A stretch of DNA of 62,500 bases from Glandiceps talaboti (Eukaryota; Hemichordata; Enteropneusta; Spengelidae). Positions 21,872-33,004 of this stretch are shown here, in pieces. The stretch is from the NCBI RefSeq assembly GCF_964340395.1, contig NC_135553.1:20634449-20696948 (forward strand), read 5' to 3'. The translations under genes and the position numbers were made by a program. Under the pieces are notes generated by a model. The model made no database searches. It worked only from the letters and a program-made list of their open reading frames with translations, and was not told the origin of the DNA. The stretch's first letter is position 1; every line of letters begins with the position of its first letter.

Positions 21872-22200
21872 AAATATCATATCATATCATATCATATCAT
21901 ATCATATCATATCACATCACATCTCATATCATATCATATCATATATCATATCATATCATATACCATATCATATCATACTATACCATATATCAAATCCTAT
22001 ATATCATATCATATATCATACCATACCATATTATATCATATCATATATCATATCATATCATATCAAATCATATCATATCATACCATACCATATATCAAAT
22101 CCTATATATCATATCATATCACATCACATCACATTACTTCACATCACATCACATCACATCACATCACATCACATCACATCACATCATATCATATCATATT
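21872..22200. repeat. ATCAT/ATCAC pentanucleotide microsatellite
   Basis: About 330 bp of CATAT, CATAC and CATCA pentamers start 25 bp beyond the acceptor of exon TY15, so they occupy the region normally holding its branch point. Confidence 0.93.
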
Positions 22201-22339
22201 TAACCCTTCACACTTTCTAAACTCACAAAGACCATAACATCCCTGCACTCTGTAAGTGTATATAGTGGTTCAAATCTTGTACAAGTCTTCAAATTGATCA
22301 GAAACTAAAATGAATGAAGTATGACTTGAAATGCCTTAC

Positions 22340-22672
22340 TTGTATTGGAGATAACAGGCACAATAAAGGAAGAGGTCTTGCCATTGACAAAGCCAGTCTG
22401 TTGAAGAGTATAAATAGTCTTGGTACCAGTTGTTGTCTTTACAGTCACAGCAACAACACCTTGAGTTGTAATCATACCAATGGAGCCTGTATCAGGTGGT
22501 GTACTTAGTATTGTTGGTATCTTGGTGATTGCTGTATTGGTGGTAGTGTTCATTGTTACTACAGAGGTCACAGTCTTCGGTCCAGTTGGGGTCATGATGG
22601 TGGTATTTGCGATCACTGGTTTCACAGTTGGGTTGAGAAGTACAGTACCAATGACGGTTGTATTCAAGTTAA
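22340..22672 (-). CDS. Exon: long Thr-rich linker L14 (111 codons)
   Basis: This phase 1-1 exon opens VNLNTTVIGTVLL and closes PVISNTS at GTAAGG. It carries a canonical module IMTPTGPKTV and two weaker ones (ITTQGVVAVTV, KTTTGTKTIY). It marks the transition from single-module linkers upstream to the giant linkers L16 and L18 downstream. Thr/Val-rich with no cysteine. Confidence 0.9.
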
Positions 22673-22827
22673 CTATCACATGGACAAAAGAGTACAAATT
22701 ATTATTTGTTAAATAATTCACATTTTATTATTTTTTCATGAATTATTCAGTAATGCATTTCTGACTTTTAAATGGGCAGATTAACAATGTCATTCAATGC
22801 ACAAGCATTTCCGAAAGTAATGTTTAA

Positions 22828-23174
22828 GCATACATACATGTACATACATACATACATACATACATACATACATACATACATACATACATACATACATACA
22901 TACATGCATACATACATACATACATACATACATACATACATACATACATACATACAAACACACACATACATACATACACACATACACACACATACATACA
23001 TACATACATACATACATACATACATACATCCATACATGTACACACACATACACACATACATACATACATACATACATACATACATACATACACACACACA
23101 TACATACATACATACATACATACACACACACATACATACATACATACATACATACATACATACATACATACCTG

Positions 23175-23251
<77 letters not shown>
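22828..23251. repeat. CATA tetranucleotide and CA dinucleotide microsatellites
   Basis: CATA units run to about 23170 with CACA interruptions, then a pure CA tract runs to 23248. The long open frames of HTYI and YVCM here are repeat artefacts. The tract ends 35 bp from the donor of TY14. Confidence 0.95.
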
Positions 23252-23286
23252 CAATGAAATTGTGACATATAATAATAATTGCATAC

Positions 23287-23493
23287 CTGTTCTATAGAGT
23301 TCACAATCAGGTTCGATGACACGTCTATCCATCAAAGTGACAGTGCCTGGTACAGTAACACCTTGACTGTCAACACAGAACATAACGTCTTCATGAGTCT
23401 GGGTAGGATTGAATGTTCCATTCTCATAGCATGTCAGTGACTTTACACCCAACTTCCTCATCAGAGTCCTATGGAGTGTACATGGTCTAACCA
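23287..23493 (-). CDS. Exon: TY14, four-cysteine TY domain
   Basis: A 69-codon phase 1-1 exon reads RPCTLHRTLMRKLGV, LTCYENGTFNPTQT, VMFCVDSQGVTVPGT and PDCELYRTG. Cysteine 3 is Thr and cysteine 4 is Met, a coordinated loss. Class x (C-x-x-H start), preceding long linker L14. The donor is GTATGC, a weak match beside the microsatellite. Confidence 0.9.
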
Positions 23494-23519
23494 CTATGGA
23501 AAAAAAGTAGTCAATATGA

Positions 23520-24005
23520 TTAACTATGGTGTATACATGAGGTGATGGGTATTATGGAAAAAAGGCTAATGTATGCAGTCATTATGCACACAGAATAAAA
23601 TTTACAGGAGTTTTATACATGACTTCATGCCTTCAAATATTTTGAAAGAAAATGTAGTCCTTCAGAAATATGAGAGAACACCACACAGTTTTACAGATTT
23701 TGGACCTAAGACATATATTTCGATGAGTTCTTATAATAACATTTTTTAACTGTACAAATGTGGTTGTGTCCATTCCCTTACCATTTTTACTACACATAAT
23801 TTTAAAATCTACAGTATTTTCTTTAAGAGAAAACCAGTGATATTAAAAGTAGGTAAAAACTACATGAGTTCCCCAATGTATTTTTACCATGAAGGTTCCC
23901 CATCTGTCATTGTATGGTAATCTATGCAAGGTGTACTAGATTTCCGCCATATGTTAGTATAAGCCGAGCAAAAACACTGAAGAGAGACTTAGTACAGTGA
24001 TTACC
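23520..24005. other. Intron sequence without recognised feature
   Basis: No exon, RNA gene or clear repeat was seen between TY14 and linker L13. Confidence 0.5.
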
Positions 24006-24008
24006 TAC

Positions 24009-24098
24009 CTGTGTTCTTGAGAGAGTCTTGTGGTAAGAGTTGAGTCAATGGGTTGGTATTGGTCTTGACAGTGGTTGTATCAGTACTGATGACACTTA
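24009..24098 (-). CDS. Exon: short linker L13
   Basis: A 30-codon phase 1-1 exon reads VSVISTDTTTVKTNTN and PLTQLLPQDSLKNT. It lies only 144 bp from TY13, the shortest intron seen in the TY part. No cysteine. Acceptor TTTGTTTAG, donor GTAGGT. Confidence 0.75.
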
Positions 24099-24242
24099 CT
24101 AAACAAAAAAATAAATAAAAGTTTTTAGCAAGTTTGTATCAAAATGACAGATATTAATTCATGCATTTGTCAACAAAATAATTTTTTTTTTTTTTTTTAA
24201 ATTCATACAAATTTTACTTTTTACAAATTTGAAGTGCATTAC

Positions 24243-24443
24243 CTGTGCTGTATGGGGTACAGTGTGGAACAGTTGCCCAGGTTGGAGTAATGGTTGTAGG
24301 AACTATCACACCATTGACATCCACACAGTAGCACACTTCTCTTGTGCACTGAGTTGGCTCAAAGAGACCATTTGGTTTGCAGGTAGGTTGAGTTGTGCCC
24401 AGCATTGTTGCAATTTCCTTAGCTCGTTTACAGGGTGGTTGTG
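24243..24443 (-). CDS. Exon: TY13
   Basis: A 67-codon phase 1-1 exon with six cysteines: QPPCKRAKEIATMLGTT, PTCKPNGLFEPTQC, VCYCVDVNGVIVP and PHCTPYSTG. Class y, following long linker L12. Core CYCV. The donor is GTAATG, a weak match. Confidence 0.92.
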
Positions 24444-24580
24444 CTGCAAATAATGGACCAGGTTGGAATGAAAATTAACATACACTGGAATTTGTTATTA
24501 CCTATCGGTAGTATTTTGTTAACATGTGTATCAATTTTTAAACATTGAAAATTGAACTATTGAAACACAAACACACAGTT

Positions 24581-24815
24581 ACAACCCATAACACCAAAAG
24601 TAAAGCATTTTCTGTACGTATCAAAGTTATTTATAGCATCCATATCAAGCATAAAAGTATACTTTTTCATTTGCTAAATTAACCACATTAGAATGGCCAC
24701 ATGCTAGGCTTGTAAATAAACCAATTGAAACAGTATACTTTTACATTTGGTATGAATGCTACTAACGACTGCAGCACATAAAGAATGTGCTTAACTTCAG
24801 CGTTACTCATTGCAT
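24581..24815. mobile_element. Foldback element family A, second copy
   Basis: Arms ATATCAAGCATAAAAGTATA and AGTATACTTTTACATTTGGT flank a centre with GGCCACATGCTAGGCTTGT, the reverse complement of the centre at 3450-3685. The ends AACCCATAACACC and CAGCGTTACTC are also inverted. Confidence 0.7.
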
Positions 24816-24829
24816 AATATTGTGAATCA

Positions 24830-25390
24830 AAGTGATAAATAAAACTTATTCATAACTATTCAGTAGTAATATAAATGGCCACAGCCCATCATACAAAGAA
24901 TGTGGGGTTGCTTTTACATGACAGTGATTGGTCAAAAAGCTAATAGAATTATCAGTAATATATACAAAATATAAATGTCATTATGAGAAATGAAAACAAT
25001 TCATTCATACAGTACATGGACAAAATTCTCTTTTGTTTGAAAAGACTCATTATGAAAATTGCTAGATAATGTATATGGCGAGGGTTTGGGATGAAAAGAC
25101 CATTTACATAATTAGAAACATTGAATGAAATGAACACGATGCTGTTGCACATGCCCAAACATAATGGCATGGTTTAAGGATGTGCAGTAGTATGTAATGA
25201 ATGGGGGGTCATTTGTGAGGTCAAATATGTGTGTTTTCAAACTGTTGCATTTTCTGTCATTTACACGACACCATTTTGACTGTAATTGTACAATGAATGA
25301 TTGGTGTAGTTTTAGTAATAATTGTGGATGTCTTGATCAGATCCAAATATCCTAACCTAGATTCTATACTTTTCATTAACAATGCAATGA
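24830..25390. other. Intron sequence without recognised feature
   Basis: AT-rich intron between the family A element and exon L12. I saw no exon, RNA gene or tandem repeat. Confidence 0.5.
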
Positions 25391-25397
25391 CACTTAC

Positions 25398-25583
25398 TTG
25401 TATTGGCTGTGATTGGTACAATAATTGGTGTAGTTGTGGTTGTAGTAGTTGTCGTCAGGTTTGTAGAAGTCTCAGGGACTACATAGATAACCTTGGGTCC
25501 GATAGGTGTGCTGATAGTAATTGGTGTCACCATTGGCAAAGCAGTAGGTAATGTTGGTATGGCCGTTGTTGTGGTTAAGTTCA
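25398..25583 (-). CDS. Exon: long-class Thr-rich linker L12
   Basis: A 62-codon phase 1-1 exon opens VNLTTTTAIPTLPTALP, has a single module ISTPIGPKVIY, a run of nine Thr, and ends PITANTS at GTAAGT. Remnants of its acceptor end recur upstream at 25640-25990. Confidence 0.9.
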
Positions 25584-25639
25584 CTGTTAAATAAGAGATT
25601 TAATACGAACATAGTTAGGAGTGATCATATTGGTTAAGA

Positions 25640-25990
25640 AAATGATAAAGGTGGTATGGCAGTTGTTGTTGTCAAGTTCACTGCTAAACAGAGACCTGAG
25701 GACATACAGAGTGACCATTGTAAAGCAATTATTATGCTGTAGTTGTTGGGGTCAAGTTCCAAGTTCACTGTCAAATAAGAGACTTTAAGAACATGTAGTT
25801 AGGCGTGATCATTTGGTATAAATTGAAAAGCAATTGACAATGGTGATATTTCAGTTGTTGTTATCCAGTTCACAGGGGTGGGAGAGGGGTGCTATACTCC
25901 ATGTCAAGGTGGAAGAACATAATGTCCATAAGTTCAAGATAACGGTGGTATGGCAATTGTTGTCATCAAGTTCACTAACTAACTAACTTC
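25640..25990 (-). pseudogene. Four degenerate duplicates of the L12 acceptor end
   Basis: GGTATGGCNGTTGTTGTNG followed by AAGTTCACTG, the acceptor and first codons of exon L12, recurs near 25653-25685, 25735-25775, 25848-25875 and 25943-25975, each with more changes. Together they form a decayed tandem array of about 100-bp units upstream of the functional exon start. None keeps a full exon. Confidence 0.7.
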
Positions 25991-26084
25991 ATTTAAGGAT
26001 TTGAGAACATATTGTAACAAAAAGACAGAACACTGTTTCTATTTCAGTCCAAAAGAAATAATTGTAAATAGTACAGTGTTATTA

Positions 26085-26370
26085 TCAAAGTAGCCATATG
26101 GATAAAAATTTGGTATTTGTTTTTGATTTTTAATTCCTAGAACAATTTTATCATGGTTTTCTACTTGAAAAATCAACGTGAAACAACAATTGCACACTGA
26201 TATATGTGTAAAATGTTTGTTATTGTACGTACAATACACTTTTTTTACTCATTAGCATTTTGCAATGTACTGAGTTATTTTACATTCATTTTTTCAAGTA
26301 GGAAGCCATGATAATATTGTTTTATAAAATTAAAAATCCAAAATAAATACCTCATCCATATGGCCATTTT
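26085..26370. mobile_element. Foldback element family G, second copy
   Basis: The ends AGTAGCCATATGGATAAAAA and CTCATCCATATGGCCATTTT are inverted. The inner arms AACAATTTTATCATGGTTTT and CAAGTAGGAAGCCATGATAA match family G. Confidence 0.72.
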
Positions 26371-26524
26371 CACCGTTTTGTCAAATAAATAGACAAAATG
26401 TGAATTTGAATTATGCTAATATGTAAAACATAGGATTTGGCAGTAGTTATAATTTTATTATGACAAAATTTAGATATAACGATTGTGTTATCATTAGTCA
26501 GTATATTCAATTTATCAATTTATT

Positions 26525-26612
26525 CATACAACTGGTGACATCAGACCTTGAACGAACGAAACCTGTTCAAAGTTTAATAAACAACTGAATTTGGATTTAT
26601 AATTACATACGG
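26525..26612. mobile_element. Foldback element family E, left-end fragment
   Basis: ACAACTGGTGACATCAGACC, then GAAACCTGTTC and AAACAACTGAATTTGGATT, match the left arm of family E. The rest is missing, cut close to exon TY12. Confidence 0.6.
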
Positions 26613-26672
26613 CTCAGTATCCAGACACGCATACAAAGAGTGGGGGTGAAAGATTTCAAATTTTGCTCTTAC

Positions 26673-26873
26673 CGTATCTAAACATCTCACAGCTGGGTAT
26701 AACCATGTTGATGGTGATTGGTGTGACAGTGCCCGGTATTGTCCTGCCTTCAACGTCAACGCAGTAGTACACATTGTTGGTGATTTGACGTGGAGTAAAT
26801 GTACCATTCTCAGTGTGACACTGCATGTTGGGGATCTTCAATGCATCAGTAGTTGTCTTAGTAAGTGTACACA
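26673..26873 (-). CDS. Exon: TY12, four-cysteine TY domain
   Basis: A 67-codon phase 1-1 exon reads VCTLTKTTTDALKIP, MQCHTENGTFTPRQI, VYYCVDVEGRTIPGT and PSCEMFRYG. Cysteine 3 is Ile and cysteine 4 is Tyr. Class x by position and by QCHTENGTF, although the usual C-x-x-H start has become CTLTK. Confidence 0.9.
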
Positions 26874-27033
26874 CTGTAATAATGGAATAATAAGATATTG
26901 AATAGTGAAAAAAATAGTGAAATAGTGAACATGCAATTCTTGTGGAAATACAACCAGACATAAGCTGTTTTACTAAGAGTGCATGGTCTAAAGGTAAAAT
27001 GTATACATGTACCTGCATTTAACAGTCATTTCT

Positions 27034-27440
27034 CAGCAAAGTTAGTCAGATAGGTATATCATTCTGTTCTAAATCATCTCTTCACTTGAACTTTGGAGAT
27101 CATGAAATCCATTTCTTTAGTCTTGAATATGACATTGGACAATGTTTTAGAGGGTTGCGGACAAAGCCGAAGGATGTCAGTACCTCTGTATAGGTACTGC
27201 ACATTGCCACTATGCAAGCTTTGGTCATCTTTAGATTTCACCGAGTAGCTAGTGGTTCTAGCACCTACAGATTACCATTTCCTATGACATGTTTGTTAAA
27301 GAGTTATGTGAAAACTAGTCTAGAAGCTATCTGTGGGCTGATTTTCTCTCCACGTTTCATCAAACAAAGAGAGAGAGAGAGAGCGAGAGATTGGAGACAA
27401 TGGAACCTGGATAGCTTCTAGACTATGTGAAAACTAAAAG
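27034..27440. other. Intron sequence with a split inverted repeat
   Basis: GTGAAAACTAGTCTAGAAGC (near 27308) and GATAGCTTCTAGACTATGTG (near 27409) form partial inverted and direct matches around a GA-rich tract. No gene was recognised. Confidence 0.45.
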
Positions 27441-27446
27441 TCTTAC

Positions 27447-27533
27447 TGTGTTCAGTGGTAGTTCCTGTAGTTGTGGTGGTAGTAGTTGTGGTGGTAGTGG
27501 TGGTGGTTTTGGTAGTGGTGTCAACAATAGTAG
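27447..27533 (-). CDS. Exon: short linker L11 (poly-Thr)
   Basis: A 29-codon phase 1-1 exon of mostly Thr: ATIVDTTTK, then about 14 Thr in a row, then GTTTEH. The ACC/ACA codon array resembles the one in L20. It is a likely O-glycosylated spacer between TY11 and TY12. Confidence 0.8.
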
Positions 27534-28044
27534 CTGTAGAAATTAAAATATAACATACGTTGGAAATCAGTGAAAACCAGTAATGACACAAACAAGGAAT
27601 GACACAAACTTCTAAAGGGTTGACAGTAACTAATCATGTGATATTATATATTAACTGAAAAATTAGCTTGCTCAGACACCCCTCAATTGCAATGGTTGAA
27701 ACTTTGGTGTATTGTTTAGCAAACTCTTATAGCTGAAGCATTCCCGTATGGGTGAGTCTATTCTAGTATGTTGGGGGGGGGGGGAGATTTGTATAATTCT
27801 TTTAGCTCTTTGTTGATCACTATGACAATACAGTAACATTGTATCCACTTCAGAATTCTATATGTAGATATATTAGATAATTTTGACTCTTAGGTGTAAA
27901 TAACCTGTAACTGCTTCATATTGGAAACCAAAATAATTTACAAATGAATGAAAGAATGAATGAATATAAATAAATATATACCCGATAAATAAACTTAAAT
28001 AGGCAAAAAAAAAAGTTTGAAAAAAGTGAAATATCGGTACTCAC

Positions 28045-28257
28045 TATTCCAGAAGTTGTCACATTGTACATTCTCAGTCTTGGTGTATGGAGTGACAGGG
28101 ACTGCTGTACCCGGTATAATGGTACCCTTGATATCTATACAGTAACACACCTTCTTGGTACACTGCAATGGTGTGAAAGTTCCATTGGGATGACAAGTTG
28201 GTGTATCAACACCCATTGCTATGGCAACCTGCTGCTGTTTGGTACATGGTGGAACGG
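28045..28257 (-). CDS. Exon: TY11
   Basis: A 71-codon phase 1-1 exon with six cysteines: VPPCTKQQQVAIAMGV, PTCHPNGTFTPLQC, VCYCIDIKGTIIPGT and VQCDNFWN. Class y, following long linker L10. The core is CYCI. Confidence 0.92.
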
Positions 28258-28444
28258 CTGGAGTGAGTGATAAAACCAAAAGGTGTCATGTTGAAAACAC
28301 GCAGAGAACTGAAAACTCAAACCAACTGAAACATTAATGGTACGCCCGAAGAACCAATGTGAAGACAATTCACTACTGAATAAGACATATATTACTTGCA
28401 AATGACGTTGCCTTGGTGTGTCACTCATGTGACACGATATAATT

Positions 28445-28790
28445 TTATTTGACACATTTTCCGAGTACTTCAAATGCAAAGGAAACAATAAGATAGATGC
28501 TGCACACAGTGGGATGTAGATTTAGACAAGTTATCAGGTTTATTTATTTATTAATTTTTTCATGTTTATTAAGCAGTTGCAAACCAGTTGGAAAGCAGTT
28601 TGAAAGCAGTTTGAAAGCAAAGAATTGAAGCCATTAACATCATCAAGTCCATGTGTAATGTTTATAGCAGAGACCTGTTTCTACTGAGCTGTATAAGAAT
28701 AGCAAATGCTTTATCACTTTTCAATGTGATTTGGCAAAGGATCCTGTTGTGTATCTGTTATTATGGGTGTGGGGTTGAAATCTGTCTCCG
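28445..28790. repeat. Interspersed repeat copy (partner at 39150-39410)
   Basis: TACTTCAAATGCAAAGGAAA, AATTGAAGCCATTAACATCA, CCATGTGTAATGTTTATAGC and TGTTTCTACTGAGCTGT also appear in order at 39150-39410 with changes. It is intronic and non-coding, of unknown class. Confidence 0.65.
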
Positions 28791-29101
28791 AGTCAAAAAC
28801 ATGTCCAATGAGTGAACCACCAAGCCAATATGTCAAGCCTTATAGAGTTACGTAATCATATCAACATGTCCTGTACTGGGATATTTTTACATCCCTACCT
28901 TCACCTTACATGTATTCTTCAACTTCTTTGGTTGAAAAAAGAAAGGCTAGCGTACACAACATATATTTGCTCAGTTGTCTTTAGTCTTATTGAAATATCC
29001 TACAATTTTTGTGGGACAAGACTAATACAGAATCTAATTCTAAGCAAAGAATTTTCTCACAAATTACAAATTTTTTAAGATTATGTAACTATGTGACTTA
29101 C

Positions 29102-29251
29102 TTGTACTTGTTGTGGTTTGAGTGACTGGAGTCTCTGTGGGTACTGGTGTAAAGATAGTCCTTGGTCCATATGTAGTAAACATGGTGAGTGGAGTGACAA
29201 GTGGTTGAATCTTTGGTGTGGGTAGACTAAGAGTAGTTGTTTCCAAGTTAA
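29102..29251 (-). CDS. Exon: long-class Thr-rich linker L10
   Basis: A 50-codon phase 1-1 exon opens VNLETTTLSLPTPKIQP, carries one module MFTTYGPRTIF and closes TTTSTS at GTAAGT. No cysteine. Confidence 0.9.
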
Positions 29252-29263
29252 CTGTACAAACGT

Positions 29264-29790
29264 AATCATTTAAAGTATACCGTGTTAGTGTTGTGGAAAA
29301 GTATACCGTGTTAGTGTTGTGGAAAAGTATACCGTGTTAGTGTTGTGGAAAAGTATACCTTGTTAGTGTTGTGGAAAGGTATACTGTGTTAGTGTTGTGG
29401 AAAGGTATACTGTGTTAGTGTTGTGGAAAAGTATACTGTGTTAGTGTTGTGGAAAAGTATACCGTGTTAGTGTTGTGGAAAAGTATACCGTGTTAGTGTT
29501 GTGGAAAAGTATACCGTGTTAGTGTTGTGGAAAAGTATACCTTGTTAGTGTTGTGGAAAGGTATACTGTGTTAGTGTTGTGGAAAGGTATACTGTGTTAG
29601 TGTTGTGGAAAAGTATACTGTGTTAGTGTTGTGGAAAAGTATACCGTGTTAGTGTTGTGGAAAAGTATACCTTGTTAGTGTTGTGCAAAAGTATACTGTG
29701 TTAGTGTTGTGGAAAAGTATACTGTGTTAGTGTTGTGGAAAAGTATACCTTGTTAGTGTTGTGCAAAAATATACTGTGTTAGTGTTGTGG
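29264..29790. repeat. 26-bp minisatellite, about 20 copies
   Basis: The unit GTATACCGTGTTAGTGTTGT plus GGAAAA repeats head to tail, with C/T variants in TATACCG/TATACTG/TATACCT shared in blocks, suggesting higher-order duplication. It starts 13 bp beyond the acceptor of exon L10. A stray copy of its junction lies near 30240. Confidence 0.93.
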
Positions 29791-30263
29791 AATAAATCTG
29801 TAAGAATCTGTGGTATGTATTGTTTCATGAGAAAACATAGTTACTACACATGTAGTTGTTCTCTACGATCTCTTTCTAATGTGTAGTCAAATGGACAAAT
29901 TCTATTGAAAATCTAGCTAAATCTCCTGCTGGGGAAAGGATGAACAGCGCATGTCAGTAGTAATCCCTCACACACTGACAGGTGGTTGTAATTGGTTACT
30001 TCATTCAGTTTACTACAAACTCAACCTCCAGTTTGAATGTAAAGTGAAGTGAGGATGTGATAACGTCATAGCATAAACCATAGACCCTTCCCCAATGTGG
30101 TCTATGCATAAATTATCTCTGTTGGTGGTAAAAATGTAATTCTGTGCTAGAGAAATCCATTTGACTATATGGTGGAGATGATCATAGCATATATAGGACT
30201 AGGTTAGTGAAAACAAAGTGTTCAAATACAGTGTAAAGTTAAGTGTTGTGGAGTAAATCTGTA

Positions 30264-30302
30264 AACCGAGTGAGTGAGTGAGTGAGTGAGTGAGTGAGTG
30301 TA
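30264..30302. repeat. GAGT tetranucleotide microsatellite
   Basis: About nine tandem GAGT units follow a relic of the 26-bp minisatellite junction (GTTGTGGAGTAAATCTGTAA). Confidence 0.9.
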
Positions 30303-30565
30303 ACTTAGCAGAATATTACAATGATTTAACAAATCCTTGTAACACAAACCAGTTTTGAACCTTCATACTTTGTATTGGATTTTGAAATTGAATGCAAAGT
30401 TCTAGACAAATGCAAATTTACCAGAATACAAGAGATTTGAAAATATTTGGAAAACATGCCATGGAAAATTGTGTTTAATATATACATTTACACTTTAAGA
30501 TGCTCCTACTTGGAGTATTTAACATCTGTACATAATGACAATGATGCCAAGAACTGAGAACTTAC

Positions 30566-30775
30566 CCAATCTGAATTTCTCACATGTTGGCAGGGTTGTT
30601 GTCGTGGTAACCTTTGTGACGGTACCTGGGATGGTGACACCATGTGTATCCACACAGAATGCAACATTGTTGTGTTGTTGAAGTGGCACAAATGTACCAT
30701 TCTCATAGTGACATGTTAGTTCTTGTACATTTTGATTAATGGCCAAAATTCTATGCTTGTTACATGGTTGTTCAA
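30566..30775 (-). CDS. Exon: TY10, four-cysteine TY domain
   Basis: A 70-codon phase 1-1 exon reads QPCNKHRILAINQNV, LTCHYENGTFVPLQQ, VAFCVDTHGVTIPGT and PTCEKFRLG. Cysteine 3 is Gln and cysteine 4 is Ala. Class x, preceding long linker L10. Confidence 0.9.
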
Positions 30776-30914
30776 CTGTAATATACCAAAGAGATACAAG
30801 GATCACAAATTAATTCTTTTCCTACTTAGACACATTTGCCTATAAATCTTTACTTGCAGTATATGGTTAGATACAACTTTGGTGACTCTGGTATTCCCTC
30901 CCACCTTCGGTTTA

Positions 30915-31160
30915 CTTTATTATAGATGCAAACTACGAATAACACTGAAGTAAAGCACTTTCCCTATGTGCTACACTCATTTATAGCGTTCATATCAAGT
31001 GTAAAAGTATACTTTTTCAGTTGGTTTATTTACAAGCGTAGCATGTGGCCTTTCTAATGTGGTCAATTAGCAAATGAAACAGTATACTTTTACACTTGAT
31101 ATGGATGCTATAAACCATCGTGGTACATACAGAAAATGTTTTACTTTGGTGTTATGGGTT
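30915..31160. mobile_element. Foldback element family A, third copy
   Basis: Arms ATATCAAGTGTAAAAGTATA and GTATACTTTTACACTTGATA, with the centre TTTACAAGCGTAGCATGTGG, match the copy at 3450-3685 closely. Confidence 0.75.
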
Positions 31161-31295
31161 GTAAATCTATTATAAACCATCGTGGTACATACAGAAAATG
31201 TTTTACTTTGGTGTTATGGGTTGTAAATCTATTATAAACCATCGTGGTACATACAGAAAATGTTTTACTTTCTGTGTTATGGGTTGTAAATCTAT
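31100..31295. repeat. 64-bp tandem triplication of the family A right end
   Basis: CCATCGTGGTACATACAGAA with TGTTTTACTTTGGTGTTATG occurs three times in direct order. An analogous right-end triplication is seen at 11200-11430. Confidence 0.85.
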
Positions 31296-31860
31296 TGTTC
31301 TTCAATGTGGTAGATTACACAAGTGAGTGATAGCAGTTTCCAATCACCCTGTGATCAAGATAGTCTTAACATTGGAAGTACTAAAACAATACACTGCAAG
31401 TTCCTGGAACTCTGTCAATAAAACTCTGCATGCCTGCAGCTACAGATACTATTAACCAATGTCCATTCAATATAGCTTATCACTGTTGTATCAACATGTT
31501 GCTGACAATAGTTTTAGTTTGTGTCTATCTTTAAAATTAAGCTGAAGGCTCAATTAACTCTCTGTTTCAATGCCTTCTCTTCTCAGTAGCTGTAACATTA
31601 TACTATTTAAACAATGTGATACAAGGAACAACTTATTTTTTGATGCAGAAAACTTGCAATTCTGAATTTGCAAGAAATTCGGAAAAACATAAAGAGACGT
31701 TTTTATTTTAAATATATCCTTGAGAAAAGGGTACATGAATAAATTAATAACATGCTATTAAACTACTGATCATCAACAAGCAAAATAATGTTGATTTTAG
31801 TTTTTCAAAAAATAATGAAAAAAGATGCATGGCCTTGTTTCATTTTTTTAGTTTACGTAC

Positions 31861-31908
31861 CAGCTGGATTAGTCACTGTTTTTGTTGATGTTGTTGGGGT
31901 AACAGTCA
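31861..31908 (-). CDS. Exon: short linker L9
   Basis: A 16-codon phase 1-1 exon reads VTVTPTTSTKTVTNPA, between TY9 and TY10. Acceptor CCTGCAG, donor GTACGT. Its small size is offset by good splice signals and by the alternation that predicts a linker here. Confidence 0.7.
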
Positions 31909-31989
31909 CTGCAGGATAAAAGAACAGACAATTCATTTTATAATTGGGTTTAAACATCTAGGTATACGTAATAACACAACGATACACTG

Positions 31990-32074
31990 GTAATGTCAGG
32001 TGGTAAACTCCTTTTTCTTGACACTGTGTGAGAAGAGCCACTGGCTCAACAGTCTATCGAGATTAAATAAAGTC

Positions 32075-32105
<31 letters not shown>
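31990..32105 (+). mobile_element. LINE 3' tail fragment
   Basis: CACTGTGTGAGAAGAGCCAC, then TCTATCGAGATTAAATAAAG and an AAT trinucleotide tail, is typical of a LINE 3' UTR. No coding part is left. Confidence 0.5.
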
Positions 32106-32399
32106 CCTACTTATATCTTTGCCTTGGTGTCTTTTGTTAAATAATATTGATTCAAAACGTCGGGATTGAATTTATTTATCAGGAATGTTCTACTCATTAC
32201 TTTTGCACTCCCGAGATATACGGGATATATGGAATTTATACCCTGGTTGTCTATTGGTCAAACATTGCAAACTTCAATGGGATATCTTTCGTTTGCGAAA
32301 GATATGGCCAGTTCCTTATTTGCTACTGATAAAGCTAATCTCCTGTCAATCACTGGTTTAGGCTATACTAAGGTACAATATACATTGTACCATGCATAA

Positions 32400-32655
32400 A
32401 ACCAAAAATATGGAATTTATATCCTGGTTGTTCTAGTTCTGCTGTGTTCTAAATACGATTCAAAACATTCTAAATTGCCATTACTTGCCAAGATTTTTCT
32501 TTGATATTACTGGGTGGCACTGGTATAATTATGTTTTTCTCAAATATTTTTCTTTATTCAGCCAAGGAAAATATGAGTGACCTAAGGGGATTTTGTAGCG
32601 ACTCGTAGTGACAAAACCCTTAGGTCACGAGTATCGTGGAATAATTAACATTTAA
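32400..32655. mobile_element. Interspersed element with CCTAAGGG hairpin (copy 1)
   Basis: ATGGAATTTATATCCTGGTT, TGATATTACTGG and TGAGTGACCTAAGGGGATTT lead into the inverted sequence AAAACCCTTAGGTCACGAGT. Copies are at 34485-34790 and (opposite orientation) 41300-41665. Confidence 0.65.
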
Positions 32656-32721
32656 GTACTCAAAGATGACTAAAAACACTGCCAATCAGCTAAACATTTT
32701 CAAACAACGAGGGCTCCCTAC

Positions 32722-32934
32722 CATCCTTGTACTGAGTACAGTCCAGAGTTGGTACTTCAGTGTTGGGTTGTATATGGGTAAGTGTGTCTACAATGATTGT
32801 TCCCTTCTTATCCACACAGTATGTTACAGTATCAGTTGTTTGTTGAGGTAGGAATTTGCCTTCATTATCGCATTTTGCTGGTTTGACTTTCATCAACTCT
32901 GCAATTAGTCCTTGTTTGGTGCATGGTGGGAGAG
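32722..32934 (-). CDS. Exon: TY9, four-cysteine TY domain
   Basis: A 71-codon phase 1-1 exon reads LPPCTKQGLIAELMKV, AKCDNEGKFLPQQT, VTYCVDKKGTIIVDT and LDCTQYKDG. Cysteines 3 and 4 are both Thr. Class y (PPCTKQ start), one of two class y domains with this loss. The donor is GTAGGG. Confidence 0.9.
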
Positions 32935-33004
32935 CTGTCCAGGAAAGGAAAACACAACTGAACTGGTTACACAAATATCATGGATTGTTGATCATAATAC
33001 TTTG

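Noticed and set aside
22772-23257. Long open frames of HTYI and CMYV repeats on both strands
   Set aside because: They are translations of the CATA and CA microsatellites, open in many frames at once, with no splice or start context.
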